From CAYSQW01 sp964433135 (GTDB lineage Bacteria > Acidobacteriota > Aminicenantia > Aminicenantales > Aminicenantaceae), in assembly GCA_964433135.1 (NCBI GenBank), contig CAYSQW010000021.1:1-49131 (forward strand): a stretch of 49,131 bases of DNA, read 5' to 3'. Each line of letters begins with the position of its first letter. The stretch's first letter is position 1. A model generated the notes under the pieces. That model did no database searches, was not told where the DNA came from, and worked only from the letters and a program-made list of their open reading frames with translations. Below are positions 43,298 through 49,131 of this stretch, in pieces. The position numbers were made by a program, and so were the translations under genes.

Positions 43298-45649
43298 TCA
43301 TTCATAATGCAGGGCGTCTGCCGGATTCGCCCGTGCCGCCGTAACGGCCTGATAGCTGACGGTGAGAAAGGCGATGAGCAGCGCCGCAGCGCCGGCAAGC
43401 GGGAAAATCCACCAGGACAGCGGGATCCGGTAGGCATAGTTGCTGAGCCATTTGTTCATGGCGAAGTAGGCGAGGGGCCATGACAGCAGGTTGGCCAGAA
43501 GGACCCATTTCGAAAACTGGCTGGTCAGCAGCACGGTGATGCCGGGAACCGTGGCTCCCAGCACTTTCCTCACGCCGATCTCCTTGGTGCGCTGTTCGGT
43601 GATGAAGGATGCCAGTCCGAACAGTCCCAGACAGGCAATGAACAACGCGAGGATGGTGAAGATGTTGGCCAGGCGGGCGACATAGCGTTCGTAGATATAC
43701 ATGTTGTTGAAATCATCATCCACGAACTTGTATTTGAAGGGATAGTGCGGGGCGTATTCTCCCGTGACGTCCTTGATGTAGGCGATGGTCTTAGGCATGT
43801 CGCGGGGGGCGATGCGGACAAAGATGTGGCGGAGAAAATAGGTGTAAAGATCGGGATGGATGGTCATGATGAGCGGCGGGATCTTCTGCGTCATATGCCG
43901 GAAGTTGAAGTCTTCCATCACGCCGATGATCTCTCCCTTGCCCCGCATGAAATCGATCCGCCGGTTAAGCGGCGGATCCAGGTTCAAGACGCGAACAGCT
44001 TCCTGGTTGATGACGAAGTTGAACAAATCCGGTCGGCGATCCCGTGCATAGTCCCTCCCGGAACTCAGCTTGACGCCGAAAGTTTCGAGATACTCGTCAC
44101 TGGCCACGATGAAATTGAGGAGGAAAGGCTGGCTCATGTCCCTCCCCTCGATCCATGTGATGGGATTGACGTTGCCGATATTCGTCGGGGTGGAAGAGGC
44201 GGCGGTGACGTGTTGGATGTTCGGATTTCTTTTGAGTTCGTTTCTGTAGACCTGAAACTGATCCCTCAGGTCCTCGTTGATGGGAATGATGACGACGTTT
44301 TCCCGATCCCATCCCAGGTCTTTGTTTTGAATGAAATGAAGCTGGCGGGAGACGATGATCGTGCCGATGATAAGGATCAGGGAGATGGAAAACTGCAGGA
44401 TGACGAGACCTTTCCGGAAAAGCGCCCCTCCTGATTGACCCTTAAGTCCGGATTTCAGCACCCGTATAGGCTGGAACCCGGAGAGAAAGAGCGCGGGATA
44501 GCTTCCTGAGATCAAGCCGACCAAAAAGGTTAAGCCAGCCAATGCCAGAAGCAGCATGGGGTTGCCGAAGATATCGAATGACAGAGGTTTGGAGGTGATG
44601 GCGTTGAAAGGCTTCATGAATATCGCGACCAGCAGCATGGCTGAGAGAACCGCGGCTAAGGCCATCAACATGGCTTCACCGAAAAACTGGCGCATCAGTT
44701 GAGCGCGCCGTGCTCCAACGACTTTCCGCAGCCCGACTTCGCGGGCGCGTTTCATCGAGCGGGCCGTGGCCAGGTTCATGAAGTTGATGCAGGCGATGAT
44801 GAGGATGAAGAAAGCGACCGAAGAAAAAATATAAACCAGCCTGATATCACCACGTCCCTGGTGCAGGTGGATTTTGGTGATGGGCTGCAGATTCATCTTT
44901 TCCGGAGCCTCATAGGGGGCGAGTCGGGTATAGGCGCCGGCTATTTTGGAGCGCAGTTCCGTGATGTCGACGTTGGGCTTGAGGCGGACATAGGAGCTGC
45001 TCTCCCAGGCCCAGGTTGCGAGTTTCTTCTCTCCCAATAAATGAATGGAAGCCATCATTTCGAACTGAAAATGGGTGTTGTGGGGGATGTTCTCCAATAC
45101 GGCGGTGACACGGAGATCTTGCTTGTTATTGTATTTGAGCACCCTCCCCAACACTTTTTCCTCTCCGAAATACTTTTTGGCAATATCCCGGGTTATGACG
45201 AGCGAATTCGGGTCATTGAGCGCTGTTTTAGGATCTCCGTCCAGAAAAGTGAAAGAGAAGATTTCGAAAAAATCGGGATCCGCGTAATACAATCCGGTTT
45301 CATAAAACTTTTTGTCTTCAAAAGTGAACGTCGGGTTTTCCATCCAGGTCCGGTCCTGATAGCGGGTGAACCTTTCGATCTCGGGGAATTCGTTTTTCAG
45401 GAGTGGCACCAGGGCGTAGGGGAGGGTCGATTTTCCGGTGATCCCTTTGGCGTCGGGATCCTGTTTGATCAATCGGTAGACCCGGTCCCCATCCGAGTGG
45501 AAGGTGTCGTAATTCAATTCATCCTGCACCCAAAGCATGATGATAATACAGCAGGCCATGCCGATTGCCAACCCGGTGATATTGATGATGGAAAAGGCTT
45601 TCTGCCTGCGGATGTTGCGGAGCGCGATCTTCAGGTAGCTTTTAAACAT
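43298..45649 (-). CDS. FtsX/MacB-type permease, no prefix
   Basis: This 783-residue permease is of the same family as the two at 7875 and 21074. It has TM 1 at about 20-42 (INITGLAIGMACCIIIML), the YDTFHSDGDRVYRLI opening, a first FtsX domain (CINFMNLATARSMKRAREVG) and a C-terminal FtsX domain (TKEIGVRKVLGAT). No ATPase lies nearby. GGGAGGG lies eight bases before the ATG. A possible 16-codon leader peptide with its own ribosome binding site overlaps the start codon. Convergent with the HExxH gene, 36 bases apart. Confidence 0.85.
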   Translation of the reverse strand: MFKSYLKIALRNIRRQKAFSIINITGLAIGMACCIIIMLWVQDELNYDTFHSDGDRVYRLIKQDPDAKGITGKSTLPYALVPLLKNEFPEIERFTRYQDRTWMENPTFTFEDKKFYETGLYYADPDFFEIFSFTFLDGDPKTALNDPNSLVITRDIAKKYFGEEKVLGRVLKYNNKQDLRVTAVLENIPHNTHFQFEMMASIHLLGEKKLATWAWESSSYVRLKPNVDITELRSKIAGAYTRLAPYEAPEKMNLQPITKIHLHQGRGDIRLVYIFSSVAFFILIIACINFMNLATARSMKRAREVGLRKVVGARRAQLMRQFFGEAMLMALAAVLSAMLLVAIFMKPFNAITSKPLSFDIFGNPMLLLALAGLTFLVGLISGSYPALFLSGFQPIRVLKSGLKGQSGGALFRKGLVILQFSISLILIIGTIIVSRQLHFIQNKDLGWDRENVVIIPINEDLRDQFQVYRNELKRNPNIQHVTAASSTPTNIGNVNPITWIEGRDMSQPFLLNFIVASDEYLETFGVKLSSGRDYARDRRPDLFNFVINQEAVRVLNLDPPLNRRIDFMRGKGEIIGVMEDFNFRHMTQKIPPLIMTIHPDLYTYFLRHIFVRIAPRDMPKTIAYIKDVTGEYAPHYPFKYKFVDDDFNNMYIYERYVARLANIFTILALFIACLGLFGLASFITEQRTKEIGVRKVLGATVPGITVLLTSQFSKWVLLANLLSWPLAYFAMNKWLSNYAYRIPLSWWIFPLAGAAALLIAFLTVSYQAVTAARANPADALHYE

Positions 45650-45692
45650 GAGAATTCCCTCCCTGGAATAGGGAGGAGAAGTGTGATCTCAT
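45642..45692 (-). CDS. Possible 16-codon leader peptide overlapping the permease start
   Basis: ATG at 45692 opens a 16-residue frame (MRSHFSSLFQGGNSHV) that stops at 45642-45644, inside the first codons of the permease gene; stop and start share CATGTTTAA. GGGAG lies about nine bases before this ATG. Such an overlap could couple translation of the permease to the leader. The peptide has no recognisable function and may be chance. Confidence 0.3.
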   Translation of the reverse strand: MRSHFSSLFQGGNSHV

Positions 45693-45912
45693 GCTTATCG
45701 CTCCCTTTTTGGTGATATTTCGCCATCTTTATTCATATAGACGTATGAAGAACGGTTTTTGTTTCTTTCATTTGGGGAGTCGTATGTATTAAACTTTCTC
45801 CCTCTATCCGCCCGGTTTTTCCCTGTGCTAAAATAATAAAGAATATCCTAACGGGACGAACGAGATTCCGGGAAAGACCGGGAAGGATCGAGATTCACGA
45901 CGGCCCCCATGA

Positions 45913-46701
45913 GTGGATGGAATAGACGATAAAATGATCATGTTCTTGAAATCCAAGCTGAAAAAGATCCTGTTTTGGTTTTTTGTCGTGTTGTCGGTGA
46001 GCTTGGCCGTCTCGGCCGTTTCCGTGTTTCTCAGCCTGCCCGATGTGTCCGGACTGGAAGACGGTCATCCGGAGAGGACGGCCTTGATGAAGCTGCGGCT
46101 TAAGCAGGCCGAAAAAGAGGGGGATCCCATGATGTTGAAGCAGGAATGGGTGTCTTTTGCAGCCATTCCGAAGCTCCTGAAGGACACGGTTCGCATCGCG
46201 GAGGATTCCAATTTTTATTGGCACGAAGGGATCGATTTCGAGGAAATCCAGGAAGCCGTCAAGAGAAATATCCGGGAGAAGCGGTTTGCCCGCGGGGCCA
46301 GCACCATTACCCAGCAGCTTGCCAAAAACCTCTACCTCAGCACGAAAAAAAGTTTTTTCCGCAAGGTCAAAGAGTACTTCATCGCTCGCCGGCTGGAAAA
46401 GGTCCTGACCAAAGACAGGATCTTCGAGCTCTATTTGAACTTCATCGAGCTGGGACCGGGCATATTCGGCGTCCAGGCCGCATCCCGGACTCATTTCGCC
46501 GTCTCCGTCGATCAGCTCACTCTCGAAGAGATCGTGCGTCTTACGGCCGTCATCCCCCGGCCCCTGACCACCGATGCCGCGGGTGACAGCGCGTGGCTCC
46601 GCTGGCGGTGCCGCTGGCTCCTCCACAAGCTTCTTCTCTACGAATACATATCCGAGGAGGACTACCGGAATACGGTGATCCTCTTTCCTGAAAATTTCTG
46701 A
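45913..46701 (+). CDS. mtgA: Monofunctional peptidoglycan glycosyltransferase
   Basis: This 262-residue GT51 enzyme polymerises lipid II into glycan strands at the membrane. An N-terminal TM anchor (ILFWFFVVLSVSLAVSAVSV) precedes the transglycosylase domain. Catalytic E97 lies in IAEDSNFYWHEG, followed by RGASTITQQLAKNLYLS and the second acidic motif FELYLNFIELGPGIFG. The length equals that of MtgA, with no penicillin-binding domain. The reading frame opens with GTG 45913, but ATG 45934 or 45940 are equally possible; none has a convincing ribosome binding site. It is divergent from the permease gene. Confidence 0.92.
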   Translation: MDGIDDKMIMFLKSKLKKILFWFFVVLSVSLAVSAVSVFLSLPDVSGLEDGHPERTALMKLRLKQAEKEGDPMMLKQEWVSFAAIPKLLKDTVRIAEDSNFYWHEGIDFEEIQEAVKRNIREKRFARGASTITQQLAKNLYLSTKKSFFRKVKEYFIARRLEKVLTKDRIFELYLNFIELGPGIFGVQAASRTHFAVSVDQLTLEEIVRLTAVIPRPLTTDAAGDSAWLRWRCRWLLHKLLLYEYISEEDYRNTVILFPENF

Positions 46702-46807
46702 AAGCCCTCGAACCTCTTTCTTGACGGAAACAGTAAGGATTCGCCATGCGAAATAATGGGTCGCCTGCGAAATGATCATGGGGGAACAGGAATATTTACG
46801 GATACCC

Positions 46808-46836
46808 TTGTATCAATCGATTTTCATTGTTACACT
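46808..46836 (+). promoter_or_regulatory. Promoter of the FBP aldolase gene
   Basis: TTGTAT (46808-46813), a 17-base spacer and TACACT (46831-46836) match sigma-70 spacing. The predicted start near 46843 leaves a leader of about 120 bases that is rich in inverted and direct repeats. Confidence 0.5.
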
Positions 46837-46860
46837 GAATATTTCCGGAAGCAAAGAGGA

Positions 46861-46940
46861 TCTTCCCCGCGCCGCAATGCGGGGCCGCGGATAGGGAAAG
46901 GCCCTGTAGATTTGCGGTGATAGGGAAAGCCAAGGATCCT
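46861..46940 (+). promoter_or_regulatory. Structured 5' leader of the aldolase mRNA
   Basis: Within the leader, CCCCGC and GCGGGG form a stem with an 8-base loop (about 46865-46884), and GGGCC can pair with GGCCC about 14 bases on (46882-46903). ATAGGGAAAG occurs twice, at 46891-46900 and 46920-46929. The second copy leads into CAAGGATCC shortly before the ribosome binding site. This could be a cis-acting RNA; it matches no riboswitch I know. Confidence 0.35.
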
Positions 46941-46962
46941 ATTTCGAGTAAAGGAGGATATC

Positions 46963-48033
46963 ATGTCCGGACTCGACAGAATCATCGAACTATTGGGGGA
47001 GGATGCCGAGGGCTTGCTCTCGTTCGATTCCCCGAAAATCAGCAAGGACCGATTGTGCCTTCCAGGTCCGGATTGGGTTGACCGGGCTTTCGCACAGTCC
47101 GACCGTCCCACTCCGGTCCTGCGAAGTCTGCAGACCCTGCTCAATCATGGTCGGCTGGCCGGAACCGGTCACGTATCCATTCTTCCCGTCGATCAGGGGA
47201 TTGAGCATTCGGGAGGAGCGTCTTTCGCTCCGAATCCCGACTATTTCGATCCCGAAAACATCGTCAAACTGGCCATGGAAGGCGGATGCAACGGTGTGGC
47301 ATCCACGCTGGGCGTACTGGGCAGCGTCGCACGGAAGTATGCCCACAAGATTCCATTTATACTCAAGATCAACCATAACGAACTTCTAACTTATCCCAAT
47401 ACCTTCGACCAGATTCTTTTCGCCTCGGTCGAACAGGCTTTCGAGCTGGGCGCGATCGCGGTCGGCGCGACCATCTACTACGGCTCCGAGGAGAGCGGGC
47501 GCCAGATCCAGGAGATCTCCCAGGTCTTCGAGCAAGCGCATTCTCTGGGGATGGCCACGGTCCTGTGGTGTTATCTGCGGAATCCGGTCTTCAAGACCAA
47601 GGAAGCGGACTATCATAACAGCGCGGATCTGACCGGACAGGCCAATCATCTCGGCGTCACCATCGAAGCGGATATCGTCAAGCAGAAGCTTCCCCAGGTC
47701 AACGGCGGCTACCCCGCCATGAACCGTGAGGGTTCCTACGGCAAGTACAGCGACAAGATGTATACCGATCTTTGCAGCGACCATCCCATCGATCTCACAC
47801 GCTATCAGATCGCCAACCAGTACATGGGACGCACAGGCCTCATCAACTCGGGCGGCGCTTCCGGCAAAAACGATCTGGGCGCGGCCGTCAAGACCGCCGT
47901 CATCAACAAACGCGCGGGCGGCCTGGGATTGATCAGCGGCCGCAAAGCCTTCCAGAAACCCATGGCGCAGGGCGTCGAGCTGCTGAACGCCATCCAGGAT
48001 GTTTATCTGGAGAAGAAAATCACGGTCGCTTAG
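46963..48033 (+). CDS. fbaB: Class I fructose-bisphosphate aldolase, FbaB/DhnA type
   Basis: The 356-residue product cleaves fructose 1,6-bisphosphate to two triose phosphates, or runs in reverse in gluconeogenesis. It matches the prokaryotic class I (FbaB) type: LPVDQGIEHSGGASFAPNP, the barrel strands ILKINHNELLTYPN and AVGATIYYGS, likely Schiff-base K240 in EADIVKQKLP, and the phosphate-binding loop region GRTGLINSGGASGKND. The enzyme needs no metal. It is cytoplasmic. AAAGGAGG precedes the ATG. A hairpin just downstream probably ends the transcript. Confidence 0.93.
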   Translation: MSGLDRIIELLGEDAEGLLSFDSPKISKDRLCLPGPDWVDRAFAQSDRPTPVLRSLQTLLNHGRLAGTGHVSILPVDQGIEHSGGASFAPNPDYFDPENIVKLAMEGGCNGVASTLGVLGSVARKYAHKIPFILKINHNELLTYPNTFDQILFASVEQAFELGAIAVGATIYYGSEESGRQIQEISQVFEQAHSLGMATVLWCYLRNPVFKTKEADYHNSADLTGQANHLGVTIEADIVKQKLPQVNGGYPAMNREGSYGKYSDKMYTDLCSDHPIDLTRYQIANQYMGRTGLINSGGASGKNDLGAAVKTAVINKRAGGLGLISGRKAFQKPMAQGVELLNAIQDVYLEKKITVA

Positions 48034-48041
48034 AAAACCGA

Positions 48042-48071
48042 CGTCTCGGTCCGTACCCACGGCCCGAGACG
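48042..48071 (+). terminator. Hairpin after the aldolase gene
   Basis: CGTCTCGG (48042-48049) pairs with CCGAGACG (48064-48071), and CCGT/ACGG forms an inner stem, so the whole element can close tightly. It starts eight bases after the stop codon. The T run (GTTTTTA) follows only about a dozen bases later, so it is not a textbook terminator. Confidence 0.45.
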
Positions 48072-48241
48072 ATGTACAATTGAGTTTTTATCCGTTGTTT
48101 TCCAGACGGAGCCCTGGACTTTTCCCGGGTGAGAGCGCATCACTGTACCTCGGCGCTTTCATTCGGGAAAGCGGGCTTCCGAACCGGGAGGCCGGATTCT
48201 TTTTCCATCTTCTGAACAGGCGGGCTTGCCGCCGGGAACGG

Positions 48242-48270
48242 TTGACAAGAACGCATGCTCCGCGTATCAT
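48242..48270 (+). promoter_or_regulatory. tRNA-Arg promoter
   Basis: A perfect TTGACA (48242-48247), 17-base spacer and TATCAT (48265-48270) precede the tRNA by 50 bases. This is the strongest promoter match in the window. Confidence 0.75.
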
Positions 48271-48320
48271 CTCAAGCGGTCGAATTAATTGATCCGACCG
48301 CTGCATTATTTCAATTTCGT

Positions 48321-48396
48321 GCGCCCGTAGCTCAGCGGATAGAGCAGTGGACTTCGAATCCAAAGGTCGGGGGTTCAAATCCCTCCGGGCGTGCCA
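48321..48396 (+). tRNA. tRNA-Arg (anticodon TCG)
   Basis: The 76-base cloverleaf includes the acceptor stem GCGCCCG/CGGGCGT with a G-U first pair, the D arm GCTC...GAGC, and the anticodon stem GTGGA/TCCAA with one G-A mismatch. The loop is CTTCGAA (anticodon TCG, reading CGA); the T arm GGGGGTTCAAATCCC and an encoded CCA end follow. A run of T follows directly. tRNA-Arg genes are frequent integration sites, and the sequence character changes just downstream. Confidence 0.95.
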
Positions 48397-48807
48397 CTTT
48401 TTCCCCTGTAAGACCCTGATATGTTTTTAGCCTGAGTACATTTTACTGAGCTTTTTTAACACAATTTGTCCACACCGTGTCCACACGGAATTTGGGGGGA
48501 GGGATGATTATCAAGTTTTTTCATTTCAATGGTTGACTTGCTTAATACATGAGTATCATTGTTTGGAATACTACCCTTCTCCCATCTTTCCACACCAATA
48601 GAGTTTTTTCCTTTTGTGAACCATGTTCCTGTTTAAGGAAAAGCAGGGGGCAAGTCCATTTAGACGAAAAAGTCTCTCAAGAGGTGGTACATTGATGGGG
48701 GGCAGATCAACTCTGAGTTGGGCCTCACCAGTTAAATATAATTGCTATTGCGTCTCAATTAAGCAATAAAACGAGACGCAAGGAGGGTTGCATCTCATGA
48801 ATGATAA
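48397..48807. other. AT-rich gene-poor stretch after the tRNA
   Basis: I find no gene with a start and ribosome binding site in these 411 bases. On the minus strand, start-less open stretches (about 48570-48745 and 48425-48640, in different frames) read plausibly but match no family I can name. They may be remnants of an integrated element. Two perfect inverted repeats occur: CCGTGT-CC-ACACGG at 48475-48488, and 9-base arms at 48748-48756 and 48773-48781. The base composition is visibly more AT-rich than the rest of the window. Confidence 0.4.
48748..48781. repeat. Inverted repeat downstream of the Fic gene
   Basis: TTGCGTCTC (48748-48756) and GAGACGCAA (48773-48781) are exact inverted repeats around a 16-base AT-rich loop. 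A related direct copy, TTGCATCTC, follows at about 48788. They lie 27 bases past the Fic stop on its own strand, so a terminator or a protein-binding site is possible. There is no T run. Confidence 0.45.
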
Positions 48808-49131
48808 TCAAAATACTTCTTTTCCTTCTGCAATATTTAAAAGCTCTCGAAAAGCAAATATGCCAGCTCTCCTTCCTTTTCCTTCCCGGATTGTAAGAAT
48901 GATCCCCTCATTCTTTAGAATACTCAGGATTCGGGCGGCGGTGGCTTTTGGTATACCTGCATGATTTGTAAACAGCGGTGAATTAAAAACGGGAAACTGA
49001 AAAATAAAGTCAAGAGCTTGAATCGAATATTGAGAGTGAGTGAGAGTCCTCATACGAGACTTCAGAGCATCGTATAGTGAAAGGATAGAAGAGGCTTTGC
49101 GTTCATTTTCCGTAGCTTGAACAGAAATTCC
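48808..49131 (-). CDS. Fic-family protein, C-terminal part (runs off the window)
   Basis: The last 107 residues of a Fic/DOC-family protein are present; the frame is open to the window edge, so the AMPylation motif itself is outside. The visible part is the helical end of the Fic fold (GISVQATENERKASSILSLY) followed by the winged-helix C-terminal domain (FTNHAGIPKATAARILSILK, EGKGRRAGIFAFRELLNIAE) typical of chromosomal Fic proteins with an HTH. Full-length relatives AMPylate target proteins and may self-regulate. Its place beside a tRNA-Arg, in AT-rich sequence, suggests an acquired segment. Confidence 0.75.
   Translation of the reverse strand, partial: GISVQATENERKASSILSLYDALKSRMRTLTHSQYSIQALDFIFQFPVFNSPLFTNHAGIPKATAARILSILKNEGIILTIREGKGRRAGIFAFRELLNIAEGKEVF

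Noticed and set aside
48425..48640. Integrase C-terminal remnant after tRNA-Arg
   Set aside because: A start-less minus-strand frame ending near 48425 looks protein-like, but no catalytic Tyr/Arg/His motif is visible, so it cannot be assigned.

Overview
The window looks like chromosome from an anaerobic, proteolytic, Gram-negative-type bacterium. Many proteins carry lipoprotein or Sec signals, there is an OmpA-like protein and a monofunctional peptidoglycan glycosyltransferase, and metabolism includes a tungsten-type aldehyde:ferredoxin oxidoreductase with a poly-[4Fe-4S] partner and a hybrid-cluster protein. Three ATPase-less FtsX/MacB-type permeases, a PadR regulator, DUF885 and S46 peptidases and lipoprotein sulfatase-fold enzymes together resemble Candidatus Aminicenantes / Acidobacteriota-like genomes. 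That placement is inference from gene content; there is no rRNA or ribosomal protein here to test it.

Layout. 1-693: no gene, but a duplicated ~237-bp unit with inverted arms, then an inverted repeat around an AT-rich stretch. 694-6174 (-): two tandem paralogous sulfatase-fold lipoproteins whose nucleophile position is Thr, not Cys/Ser. 6298-7188 (+): PAP2 phosphatase. 7130-7370 (-): likely frameshifted remnant of a small secreted protein. 7536-10442 (+): PadR regulator and FtsX permease. 10668-12935 (+): M28 peptidase with a membrane C-terminus. 12942-14282 (-): CoA-disulfide-reductase/NADH-oxidase-like flavoenzyme. 14480-14890 (-): decayed beta-propeller gene. 15019-16659 (+): hcp, behind a perfect TTGACC-GG-GGTCAA palindrome. 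16685-18283 (-): M24-type lipoprotein. 18617-20800 (+): unusual secreted fusion (CBM9-like, LolA-like, SAM methyltransferase). 21074-23470 (+): second permease. 23773-25860 (+): S46 dipeptidyl peptidase. 25897-27684 (-): unrecognised 595-residue protein. 27950-28330 (+): tandem ACT protein. 28474-30255 (-): esterase lipoprotein. 30404-32708 (-): ferredoxin and AOR. 32973-34394 (+): secreted Xaa-Pro aminopeptidase-like enzyme. 34459-35343 (-): PD40 lipoprotein. 35414-35833 (-): Tat-signal TIGR04076-like protein. 36078-37547 (+): SLC13 transporter. 37617-39428 (-): DUF885 protein. 39686-43261 (+): OmpA-like protein and a large HExxH lipoprotein. 43298-45649 (-): third permease. 45913-46701 (+): mtgA. 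46963-48033 (+): class I FBP aldolase. 48321-48396: tRNA-Arg(TCG). 48397-49131: AT-richer, mostly gene-poor sequence ending in the C-terminus of a Fic protein.

How the genes fit together. Six or seven exported or membrane-anchored hydrolases (M28, two M24, S46, DUF885, HExxH, esterase) suggest breakdown of extracytoplasmic peptides. The SLC13 carrier could import dicarboxylates, and AOR plus ferredoxin could oxidise the aldehydes produced by amino-acid fermentation. Hcp and the flavoenzyme suggest protection against NO and oxygen or sulfur stress. Most genes stand alone or in pairs, often convergent with gaps of a few bases; the clearest operon is ferredoxin-AOR with an 8-bp overlap. The most unusual items are the secreted CBM9-LolA-methyltransferase fusion, the HcpR-like operator, the two apparently leaderless promoters sharing 13 identical bases, the Thr-type sulfatase pair, and the tRNA-Arg/Fic boundary at the right edge. 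I see no complete mobile element and no CRISPR array. I did not find a multi-gene system that I could call clearly new.
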